From the NCBI GenBank assembly GCA_002298155.1, contig DBME01000424.1:8279-13797 (forward strand): a stretch of 5,519 bases of DNA, in the 5' to 3' direction. Under the pieces are notes generated by a model. The model was given only the letters and a program-made list of their open reading frames with translations, had not been told where the DNA came from and made no database searches. The translations under genes and the position numbers were made by a program. This document shows, piece after piece, positions 1-5,519 of this stretch (the first letter of the stretch is position 1; each line of letters starts with the position of its first letter). The DNA comes from Holophagaceae bacterium UBA706. GTDB taxonomy: Bacteria; Acidobacteriota; Holophagae; Holophagales; Holophagaceae.

Positions 1-4
1 TCGT

Positions 5-41
5 TCCGGCCCAGGGGTTGCCACGGCGCCCCTGGGCCGGA
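5..41. terminator. Perfect 13-bp hairpin, possible terminator of an upstream gene
   Basis: Bases 5-17 and 29-41 are perfect reverse complements (13 bp, nearly all G-C), separated by an 11-nt loop at 18-28. The stem is far stronger than chance pairing in GC-rich DNA would usually give. No T-tract follows on either strand, so it is not a canonical intrinsic terminator. It could be a bidirectional terminator of the strong-stem, weak-tail kind, an RNA 3'-end stabiliser, or a dispersed palindromic repeat. No gene is visible to its left, so its orientation cannot be decided. Confidence 0.4.
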
Positions 42-171
42 TGCTGTACAGGCCCCCTGCCCCTCCGGTTCACCCCGGTTTTCTGACGGTTGGCCCCTTT
101 TCCGCCTACCGCTGGCCCCCGACGGGAGCAACCTTCTTCCAGGGCGGACTACGGCCTTTCCCGCAGTCGGC

Positions 172-188
172 CCTCCCGATCGGGGAGG
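172..188 (+). promoter_or_regulatory. Hairpin that contains the Shine-Dalgarno sequence of the small gene at 195
   Basis: Bases 172-177 (CCTCCC) can pair with 183-188 (GGGAGG) around a 5-nt loop at 178-182. The 3' arm is the purine-rich Shine-Dalgarno sequence, which ends 6 nt before the GTG start at 195. If this fold forms in the mRNA, ribosome access would be blocked unless the stem is opened. Competing short pairings exist upstream, for example GACT at 147-150 with AGTC at 165-168. No known riboswitch consensus was recognised. That the pairing is possible is seen in the sequence; regulation by it is inferred. Confidence 0.35.
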
Positions 189-194
189 TGCGTC

Positions 195-491
195 GTGAAC
201 GGACGGCTGGCGTGGCTGGGCGAGGCTCTCCTGCGGCCATGGGGCGCGCCGGGACACCTGCGTCGGGTCCTTTGCGCCACCGCGCTCATGGCGGCCCTGG
301 GCACCGCCGCCCCCTGCCACGAGGCCCGGCCGGCGGCACCCTGCACGTCCATCGTCCGCCAGGTCACCGGCGACGTGGATTTCGGCGAGGTGGTGCGGGT
401 GCTGGCGACCCTGGCGGGATTCGAGCGGTTCGGGAAGTGGGTCTCGGAAGCGCTGGACCGGAGCATCTGCCTGGCGAAGGAACTCCACTAG
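195..491 (+). CDS. Small hypothetical exported protein, 98 aa
   Basis: I do not recognise this protein. The GTG start at 195 is chosen because a strong Shine-Dalgarno sequence (GGGGAGG, 182-188) lies 6 nt upstream; the frame stays open further left, but that part lacks coding bias. From the GTG onward about 89% of codons end in G or C, matching the other genes, which supports real coding. Residues 23-39 form a double-Arg plus hydrophobic stretch (RRVLCATALMAALGTAA), which looks like a signal peptide with a long n-region or a single membrane anchor. The remaining ~58 residues carry three cysteines (41, 50, 92) and a probable amphipathic C-terminal half (about 60-97: DFGEVV, LATLAGF, WVSEALD). 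Position 41 is not a standard lipobox cysteine because Pro precedes it. The gene stands alone, 118 nt before the peptidase gene, and may be controlled by the hairpin over its ribosome binding site. Confidence 0.6.
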   Translation: MNGRLAWLGEALLRPWGAPGHLRRVLCATALMAALGTAAPCHEARPAAPCTSIVRQVTGDVDFGEVVRVLATLAGFERFGKWVSEALDRSICLAKELH

Positions 492-572
492 GCGGTTTGC
501 ACGGCGTACGCGAGGTCCTGCCCCCCCTGGCGAAAGCCCAAAGGCCCCTGTGGATTCCCGGCGGCGGTCCAG

Positions 573-589
573 GTATCGTAATACGATAC
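573..589. promoter_or_regulatory. 17-bp perfect palindrome, candidate operator of the M28 peptidase gene
   Basis: GTATCGTA-A-TACGATAC is a perfect inverted repeat with 8-bp half-sites and a 1-bp centre. It is conspicuously AT-rich against its surroundings. It ends 20 nt before the peptidase ATG. A weak -10-like hexamer (GATACT, 585-590) overlaps its right half, so a bound protein would block the promoter or the transcription start. The geometry fits a dimeric helix-turn-helix repressor (PadR, TetR, MarR or GntR type are all possible), but no regulator gene lies in the window and no family can be assigned. No second copy was noticed elsewhere in the window. Confidence 0.55.
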
Positions 590-609
590 TCGACCACCCG
601 GGAGACCCC

Positions 610-2187
610 ATGCGCCTGTGCCTCGTCGCGCCGCTGCTGACCCTCGCTCTGGGGGCCCAGGCCCCGCCGGTGAAGGAAGCGCCCCTGCGGGCCCACCTGT
701 CGCTGCTGGCGGATGATCTCTTCGAGGGACGGGGCTCCGGGCAGCGGGGGGCGGACCTCACGGTGCGGTACCTGGAAACCACCCTGCAGGCCCTGGGCCT
801 CCAGCCGGGAAACGGCACCAGCTACCGCCAGGCGGTGACCCTTTCGGGCACGCGGGTGCAGGCGGAGCGGTCGGCCCTGGCCATCCAGGGCGCGAAGGCC
901 ACCTTCACCCTGGCGGCGGATACCGACGTGGCCCTCTGCACGGGCATCGGCGAGGCGGACCAGGCCTTCGACGCGCCCCTGGTGTTCGCGGGCTACGGCA
1001 TCACGGCCCCGGGCGAGGGCTGGGACGATTTCAAGGGCCTGGACGTCAAGGGCAAGGTCCTGGTGGTGCTGGCCAACGATCCCCAGCCCACCGCCGCGGA
1101 GCCGGAGCGCTTCGGGGGCAAGTCCATGACCTACTACGGACGGTGGATCTACAAGTTCGAGGAGGCCCGCCGCCACGGGGCCCGGGGCGTCCTGCTGGTG
1201 CACACCCTGGCCAGCGCCACCTATGACTGGACGGTGGTGCGCAACAGCTTCGCCACCTGGCGCTTCCAGCTGGCCTCCGAACCGGGGCTCCCCATCCAGA
1301 GCTGGATCACCGAGGACGCGGCCCGCCGCCTCATGGCCGCAGCGGGCCAGGACCTGGACGCCCTGCGGGCCCGGGCGGAGCGGCGCGACTTCAAGCCGGT
1401 GCCCCTGGAGGCGCGCCTGAAGGGGAACCTCCACAGCGAGGTGCGGGTGCTGAACCAGTTCAACGTGGCCGGCCTCATCCCCGGCACCGACCCCGCCCTC
1501 AAGGGCGAAGTGGTCATCTACTCCGCCCACTGGGACCACTTCGGCCGTTCCGGCAAGCCCGACGCCAAGGGCGACGACATCTACAACGGCGCGGTGGACA
1601 ACGCCTCGGGCACCGCGGGCCTCCTGGCCATGGCCCAGGCGGCGGTGGCCAGCCCGGCCCGGCGGACCCAGATGTTCCTCTTCACGGCGGCGGAGGAACA
1701 GGGCCTGTGGGGCTCGGAAGCCTACACGGCCGCGCCGCTCTGGCCCCTGGACCGCACCGCCGCGGACCTGAACCTGGACAGCCTCAACTTCGTGGGCCCC
1801 ACCCGGGACATCAGCCTGGACGGCGCCTGGCGCACCACCCTCCTGGAAACCGGCGCCGCCCTGGCCAAGGACATGGGACTCACCGTGAACCCTCCCGGGG
1901 TGGACGTGGGCGGCGGCTACTTCCGCAGCGACCACTTCCCCTTCGCCAAGGCCGGGGTCCCCGCCTTCTCCGTGGGCGGCGGTCATGACTATCTCAAGGA
2001 TCCCGAGGGCTCGGCCCGGAAGGCCGCGGCCATGGGGCAGCGCTACCACCAGGTGACGGACGAATACGATCCCGCCTGGGATCTCCAGGGCATGGTCCAG
2101 CAGTGCCAGTTCGCCCTGAACCTGGGACGCCGGGTGGCGGACGCCGACGCCAAGCCCGTGTGGAAGGAGGGGGGCCGCCTGAAGTAG
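610..2187 (+). CDS. Secreted M28-family zinc metallopeptidase with PA domain
   Basis: Predicted to remove N-terminal residues from peptides outside the cytoplasm using two zinc ions. At 525 aa it is typical for M28 enzymes with a PA insert. The ATG at 610 is chosen over an in-frame GTG at 550 because GGGAG (600-604) lies 5 nt upstream and the product then begins with a signal peptide ([18 protein letters not shown]). An N-terminal segment ([12 protein letters not shown], about 33-44) precedes a PA-like domain (about 123-235). All M28 ligands are present, by analogy with Aeromonas aminopeptidase: H307 in SAHWDH, bridging D330 in AVDNASG, E363 in AAEEQG, D390 in LNLDS and H442 in SDHFPF. The catalytic residues D309 and E362 are also there. 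The C-terminal [16 protein letters not shown] motif is usual for this group. Substrate specificity cannot be read from sequence. The palindrome upstream suggests dedicated control. Family confidence is high. Confidence 0.95.
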   Translation: MRLCLVAPLLTLALGAQAPPVKEAPLRAHLSLLADDLFEGRGSGQRGADLTVRYLETTLQALGLQPGNGTSYRQAVTLSGTRVQAERSALAIQGAKATFTLAADTDVALCTGIGEADQAFDAPLVFAGYGITAPGEGWDDFKGLDVKGKVLVVLANDPQPTAAEPERFGGKSMTYYGRWIYKFEEARRHGARGVLLVHTLASATYDWTVVRNSFATWRFQLASEPGLPIQSWITEDAARRLMAAAGQDLDALRARAERRDFKPVPLEARLKGNLHSEVRVLNQFNVAGLIPGTDPALKGEVVIYSAHWDHFGRSGKPDAKGDDIYNGAVDNASGTAGLLAMAQAAVASPARRTQMFLFTAAEEQGLWGSEAYTAAPLWPLDRTAADLNLDSLNFVGPTRDISLDGAWRTTLLETGAALAKDMGLTVNPPGVDVGGGYFRSDHFPFAKAGVPAFSVGGGHDYLKDPEGSARKAAAMGQRYHQVTDEYDPAWDLQGMVQQCQFALNLGRRVADADAKPVWKEGGRLK

Positions 2188-2205
2188 GAAGGCCCCCGGC
2201 CGGGG

Positions 2206-2211
2206 TACAAT
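2206..2211 (+). promoter_or_regulatory. Candidate -10 element for mnmA (TACAAT)
   Basis: TACAAT matches the sigma-70 -10 consensus at 5 of 6 positions and lies in the short gap after the peptidase stop, next to a GC palindrome (CCCCGGCCGGGG, 2194-2205). No good -35 hexamer is seen at the usual distance. Transcription would start near 2218, giving a leader of only about 16 nt before the GTG at 2234 and excluding the upstream in-frame ATG at 2210, which overlaps this hexamer. Confidence 0.35.
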
Positions 2212-2221
2212 GGACACCGGA

Positions 2222-2227
2222 AAGGGG
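2222..2227 (+). promoter_or_regulatory. mnmA: Ribosome binding site supporting the GTG start of mnmA
   Basis: AAGGGG lies 6 nt before the GTG at 2234. The in-frame ATG at 2210 has no equally good site at proper spacing. A further candidate start, the GTG at 2306 with GGGAGG at 2292-2297 (8 nt spacing), would leave only four residues before the SGGIDSS loop, so it is less likely but not excluded. Confidence 0.5.
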
Positions 2228-2233
2228 TCCTCC

Positions 2234-3382
2234 GTGCCCAGCCTGCTCCTCGACAACGCCCTCGCGGGCCTTCATTCCCATCCCGGCCTCCGGGAGGGTG
2301 ACCGCGTGCTCTGCGCCATGTCCGGGGGGATCGACAGCTCGGTCATGGCCGCCCTGCTCCACCGGGCCGGCTTCGACGTGGTGGGCGTCTCCATGCAGCT
2401 CTTCGACAAGACCCGCGGCGGCACCCAGCCGGAGACCGAAGGGAAGTGCTGCACCCTCGACGATTTCCAGGATGCCCGCCGGGTGGCGTTCCAGATGGGT
2501 TTCCCCCACTACGTGCTGGATCTGGAAGGGCCCTTCCGGGCCACGGTGATCGACCCCTTCGTGCGGGACTACCTGGCGGGGGAGACCCCCAGCCCCTGCA
2601 TCCGCTGCAACCAGCACCTGAAGTTCCGCGCCCTGCTGGATTCCGCCACCGACATGGGCTGCGCCTTCGTGGCCACGGGCCACTACGCCCGCATCACCCG
2701 GGACGCGGCGGGCTACCACCTGCTCAAGGCCACGGACCCCGTGAAGGACCAGAGCTACTTCCTCTTCACCCACGACCAGGCCAGTCTGGCCCGGACCCTG
2801 TTCCCCCTGGCGGGGCTGGCCAAGCCCGAAGTGCGCCAGCTGGCCCGGGACCTGGATCTCCACCTGGCCGAGAAGGCCGAAAGCCAGGAGATCTGCTTCG
2901 TGCCGGAACGGTACGACCGGTTCATCGACGCCGAAGGCCTGGCCCCGGCCCAGGCGGCCCCGGGCCCCATCCGCCACCTGGATGGCCGGGTCCTGGGGAC
3001 CCACGCCGGCTACTGGCGCTTCACCATCGGCCAGCGCAAGGGCATCGGCGTGGCCCACGGGGAGCCGCTGTTCGTCGTGCGGGTGGACCCCGCCACCGAC
3101 ACCGTGTGGGTGGGCGAGGAGCGCCACCTCCTGGGTTCCTCGCTCACCGCCCGCGACGTCTCCTGGTGCGGGCCCGTGCCCGCGGGACCCCTTCCCTGCC
3201 GCGCCCGGATCCGCTCCCGGGGAACCGAGGCCGAGGCCGAAGTCCATCCCCTGGAGGGCGGCCGGGTGCGGGTGGAATTCCGCGAACCCCAGCGGGCCAT
3301 CGCCCCCGGCCAGGCCGTGGTCTTCTACCTCGGTGAAGAAGTGGCCGGCGGAGGCTGGATCGAGCGGGCAGTACAGGGATAA
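2234..3382 (+). CDS. mnmA: tRNA-specific 2-thiouridylase MnmA
   Basis: MnmA uses ATP to adenylate C2 of the wobble uridine (U34) in tRNAs for Lys, Glu and Gln, then replaces the oxygen with persulfide sulfur to give 2-thiouridine; it is cytoplasmic. Numbering from the GTG at 2234 (382 aa; E. coli MnmA is about 368): the PP-loop ATP site AMSGGIDSS (28-36), [15 protein letters not shown] (71-85), the catalytic cysteine C122 in [10 protein letters not shown] with C125 nearby, ATGHYAR (147-153), KDQSYFLF (171-178), the second catalytic cysteine C221 in SQEICFVP, and GQRKGIGV (266-273). The C-terminal beta-barrel region follows. All key residues are present, so the enzyme should be active. SPC replaces the more usual NPC before C122. 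About 29 residues precede the PP-loop, more than in E. coli. The gene starts 46 nt after the peptidase stop. No sulfur-donor gene (iscS, tus) is in the window. Confidence 0.97.
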   Translation: MPSLLLDNALAGLHSHPGLREGDRVLCAMSGGIDSSVMAALLHRAGFDVVGVSMQLFDKTRGGTQPETEGKCCTLDDFQDARRVAFQMGFPHYVLDLEGPFRATVIDPFVRDYLAGETPSPCIRCNQHLKFRALLDSATDMGCAFVATGHYARITRDAAGYHLLKATDPVKDQSYFLFTHDQASLARTLFPLAGLAKPEVRQLARDLDLHLAEKAESQEICFVPERYDRFIDAEGLAPAQAAPGPIRHLDGRVLGTHAGYWRFTIGQRKGIGVAHGEPLFVVRVDPATDTVWVGEERHLLGSSLTARDVSWCGPVPAGPLPCRARIRSRGTEAEAEVHPLEGGRVRVEFREPQRAIAPGQAVVFYLGEEVAGGGWIERAVQG

Positions 3383-3383
3383 T
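3378..3383 (+). promoter_or_regulatory. Candidate -10 element for the sensor gene (GATAAT)
   Basis: GATAAT matches the -10 consensus at 5 of 6 positions and straddles the mnmA stop codon (TAA, 3380-3382). The -35 region is poor (TGGATC at 3356-3361 is a 3/6 match). Transcription would begin near 3390, about 36 nt before the preferred GTG start at 3427. As at mnmA, the hexamer overlaps the upstream in-frame ATG (3382), which argues that this ATG is not the real start. Confidence 0.3.
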
Positions 3384-3417
3384 GGATGCCTGTGGCAGCC
3401 CCCACGGTGCCGGATCT

Positions 3418-3421
3418 GGAG
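3418..3421 (+). promoter_or_regulatory. Ribosome binding site that decides the sensor start
   Basis: GGAG lies 5 nt before the GTG at 3427. The alternative ATG at 3382, which overlaps the mnmA stop (TAATG), has only GGGA about 3 nt before it, and its 15 extra residues ([15 protein letters not shown]) would sit awkwardly before the signal peptide. Confidence 0.5.
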
Positions 3422-3426
3422 TCGAT

Positions 3427-5519
3427 GTGCGCGGGTTCCTCAGGATAGTGGCCCTGGCGGTTTGTGCGGCCTTGGCGGCAGGACAGCCTGAACCCGGCCG
3501 CCGGCCCTTCGTCCTGCTGGGCGCGGACCAGGGACTCTCCGCAGGTGCGGTGGTGTGCATGGCCCAGGACCGGGACGGCTTCCTTTGGATGGGTTCCGAG
3601 AACGGCCTGCTGCGGTACGAGGGCGACCACAGCCGCCAATGGAGCGCCGAGGACGGCCTGCCCTCCTCCACGGTGCCGCGGCTCCTGGCCACGCCCGACG
3701 GCCTCCTGTGGGCCGGAACGCTGCGTGGCCTCGTGGTGTTCAAGGACGGGCGCTTCCACCGGACCACCTTCGACGGCAAGCCCTACGTGGGTTCGACGGG
3801 CGACCTCGCCTATGACCGGACCGGCCGGGTGTGGCTCTACACGCCGGAGGGCCTCGCCCGGCAGCGCCAGGGCCTCGACTTCGAATTCCTGCCCTGGAAG
3901 CCCCCCAGCAGCGTCTACTGCGTCACCGCCGGCCCCCGCAGCGGCGACATCCACGTGGCCGGCCAGTTCGGCATCCAGGTGTTCCACGAGGACGGCACCA
4001 CCGAGACCTGGGGCCCCTCCCTGGGCCTTCCCCCCAAAGGTCCCGTGTTCGCCCTCGAGGATGGCAAGGGCCGCCTCTGGGCCGGTTCGGGCAACATCCT
4101 GGTGATGAAGGCCCCGGGTGAGGACCGCTTCACGGACCAGTCCGCCCGCCTCGCGGCCAACATCTCGCCCAACGGCCAGCCCTTCCTGGACCGGGACGGG
4201 TCCGTGTGGATCGCCACCCAGAATGGGGCCCAGCAGCTGGACGGAGAACGCCTGGACGCTTCGCGTGGGCTCCCCTTCCGCTGGGTGCGCACGGTGTTCC
4301 GCGACCGGGAGGGCTCGCTCTGGGTCCTGGGTCCCGGGTTGGCCCACATGCTGGGCCGTGCCCGGGTGCAGAACTACCCCCTCAGCCAGGGCGACTCGGG
4401 CGAGGTGGTGTGGTTCATGCTCCGCGACGCCCAGGGGCGCATGATCGCCGCCACGGACAACGGCGCGGTGCGCATGGAGGCCGCGGGGCCGCGCACCATT
4501 CCCGGAACCGGGGGCTGGCGCATCAAGGGCATGGCCCTGGACCGCACCGGCACGCTCTGGATGGTCAACACCCGGGGACCCACGCTCTGGCTCCGGCCGG
4601 GGCAGACCTCGGCGGAGGTGGCCCCCCTGGGGGAGGCCGGAATGGGCGCCAACAGCGTCTATGTGGATGCCAAGGGGACGGTGTGGTTCGGCAACACGGT
4701 CCAGGGGATCCACCGCTGGGATCCCGCCGCGCGCAGGGCGGTCCAGGACGTGCCGCCCGCCTTCGCGGGCCGCAAGGAGCTGGGTGTCTACGAATTCCAT
4801 GAGGACCCCCAGGGCAGGCTCTGGGCCGGGGCCGACGGCGGCATCCTGGTGCGGGAATCCGGCGGCCAGTGGAAGCTGTACAAGGACAAGACCGACATGC
4901 GGATCCGCGGCATGGCCATCCTCCCCGACGGCACCGCCTGGATCCACGCGGAGGAACCCGGAGGCATCACCCACGTTCGCCTCGCCAGTGAGGGCCTGCA
5001 GGTCCTGGAACGGCGCATCCGGGGCTGGGGCCTGGCCAGCAACATGGTCTACGCCGTGCGCCGCGATTCCCGGGGGCACATCTGGGTCACCACGGACAAG
5101 GGCCTGGACCGGGTCGATCCCCCCCTGCACGTGGGCCGCCACGACGGCATGCTCAGCGAGGACTGCTCCGTGAGCGCCATGCTCGTGGAGGAGAGCATCG
5201 TCTGGATCGGAACCTCCAGCGGGCTGGTGCGCTACGACGGAACCGGGGCCATGGCCCAGTCGGCCGCGCCCCGGGCCCACATCATGCAGGCCACCTTCGG
5301 CAAGCGCGTCCTGGAACCGCCCTTCGGCCTCACGGATCCGGTCCCCTTCGAGGACGGCACCGTGGACTTCCGGGTGGCCGCCCCCACCTACCTCAACCGC
5401 CAGGAGGTCCGCTTCCAGGTGCGGCTCCAGGGTCTCGAGGACGGCTGGCGCGACTTGGATGGCAACCAAGTCCACCTTCCGGCCCTGCGCGAAGGCCGCT
5501 ACCGCTTCGAGGTGAGGGC
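3427..5519 (+). CDS. Two-component-type beta-propeller sensor protein with Y_Y_Y domain, 3' end outside window
   Basis: This is the N-terminal 697 residues of a large sensor; the frame is open to the right edge. The GTG start gives a clear signal peptide (MRGFLRIVALAVCAALAAG). Fourteen propeller repeats of the form D-x-G-x-[LV]-W-[AIV]-G-[ST]-x-x-G-[LI] follow, with core Trp at residues 54, 95, 136, 218, 261, 299, 378, 420, 466, 505, 553 and 593. Repeats 4 (near 175) and 8 (near 340) lack the Trp. Fourteen repeats make two seven-bladed propellers. A Y_Y_Y immunoglobulin-like domain starts near residue 636 (FRVAAPTYLN, VRFQVRLQGLEDGW) and is cut by the edge. In known proteins of this architecture (Bacteroides hybrid two-component systems and relatives) this part is periplasmic and senses ligand, and a membrane helix then leads to a histidine kinase, GGDEF or DNA-binding output. 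Which output is used here cannot be seen. No susC/susD or carbohydrate gene is nearby, so the ligand is unknown. The gene starts 44 nt after mnmA. Confidence 0.9.
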   Translation, partial: MRGFLRIVALAVCAALAAGQPEPGRRPFVLLGADQGLSAGAVVCMAQDRDGFLWMGSENGLLRYEGDHSRQWSAEDGLPSSTVPRLLATPDGLLWAGTLRGLVVFKDGRFHRTTFDGKPYVGSTGDLAYDRTGRVWLYTPEGLARQRQGLDFEFLPWKPPSSVYCVTAGPRSGDIHVAGQFGIQVFHEDGTTETWGPSLGLPPKGPVFALEDGKGRLWAGSGNILVMKAPGEDRFTDQSARLAANISPNGQPFLDRDGSVWIATQNGAQQLDGERLDASRGLPFRWVRTVFRDREGSLWVLGPGLAHMLGRARVQNYPLSQGDSGEVVWFMLRDAQGRMIAATDNGAVRMEAAGPRTIPGTGGWRIKGMALDRTGTLWMVNTRGPTLWLRPGQTSAEVAPLGEAGMGANSVYVDAKGTVWFGNTVQGIHRWDPAARRAVQDVPPAFAGRKELGVYEFHEDPQGRLWAGADGGILVRESGGQWKLYKDKTDMRIRGMAILPDGTAWIHAEEPGGITHVRLASEGLQVLERRIRGWGLASNMVYAVRRDSRGHIWVTTDKGLDRVDPPLHVGRHDGMLSEDCSVSAMLVEESIVWIGTSSGLVRYDGTGAMAQSAAPRAHIMQATFGKRVLEPPFGLTDPVPFEDGTVDFRVAAPTYLNRQEVRFQVRLQGLEDGWRDLDGNQVHLPALREGRYRFEVR

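Noticed and set aside
18..50. TTGCCA (18-23) as a -35 element for the small gene
   Set aside because: It matches the -35 consensus well but sits in the hairpin loop, and no acceptable -10 hexamer is found 16-18 nt downstream.
65..82. Short hairpin CCGG (65-68)/CCGG (75-78) followed by TTTT as an intrinsic terminator
   Set aside because: A 4-bp stem is too weak, and such pairings are common in this base composition.
1..198. A + strand frame open from the left edge to a TGA at 196-198 that overlaps the GTG start at 195 (GTGA)
   Set aside because: The overlap looks like translational coupling, but only about two thirds of its codons end in G or C, well below the other genes. The frame also runs through the strong hairpin at 5-41 and reads as proline/glycine-rich low complexity. 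It is probably non-coding.
2194..2205. CCCCGGCCGGGG palindrome between the peptidase gene and mnmA as a terminator
   Set aside because: It is self-complementary with almost no room for a loop and has no T-run after it. GC-only palindromes of this size are expected here.
364..2256. A 630-codon open frame on the minus strand across the peptidase gene
   Set aside because: The + strand frame encodes a complete M28 enzyme with every zinc ligand. The antisense frame has no recognisable motif and is another product of GC-rich codon bias.
1994..3247. A 417-codon open frame on the minus strand across mnmA
   Set aside because: It is antisense to an unambiguous mnmA and has the same biased composition and no motifs.
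3325..5475. A 716-codon open frame on the minus strand across the sensor gene
   Set aside because: It lies opposite the propeller gene, whose + strand frame shows regular repeats, a signal peptide and correct codon bias. The antisense protein is low-complexity (rich in G, H, P, A, V), as expected when GC-rich codons are read backwards.

Overview
The window is GC-rich (roughly 70% by eye) with strongly G/C-biased third codon positions. All credible genes lie on the + strand. The combination of codon bias, an M28 metallopeptidase with a PA insert, and a very large two-component-type beta-propeller sensor suggests an acidobacterium, perhaps of the Holophaga/Geothrix type. That placement is inferred from gene style; no taxonomic marker is present.

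Layout: (1) Positions 1-194 hold no convincing gene. They carry a perfect 13-bp hairpin (5-41) that may end transcription from the left, and a second hairpin (172-188) that contains the Shine-Dalgarno sequence of the next gene. (2) 195-491 encodes an unrecognised 98-residue protein with a probable N-terminal export signal. (3) The gap at 492-609 contains a perfect 17-bp palindrome just before (4) a secreted M28-family zinc peptidase (610-2187). (5) mnmA, the tRNA 2-thiouridylase, follows at 2234-3382. (6) The final gene (3427 to beyond the right edge) encodes the N-terminal part of a sensor: signal peptide, 14 propeller repeats (two seven-bladed propellers) and a Y_Y_Y domain cut by the window end. 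Its output domain is not visible.

The genes do not form an obvious pathway. MnmA is a housekeeping tRNA-modification enzyme between an exported peptidase and a probable periplasmic sensor. The gaps are short (about 45 nt), so read-through is possible. However, -10-like elements (TACAAT, GATAAT) sit before mnmA and before the sensor gene, and the peptidase gene has its own palindromic operator candidate, so each gene may have its own promoter. The best leads are the palindrome at 573-589, the occluded ribosome binding site of the small gene, and the start-site/promoter arrangement shared by mnmA and the sensor gene. I see no CRISPR array, tRNA, rRNA, insertion sequence or other mobile element, and nothing that clearly amounts to a new defence or metabolic system.
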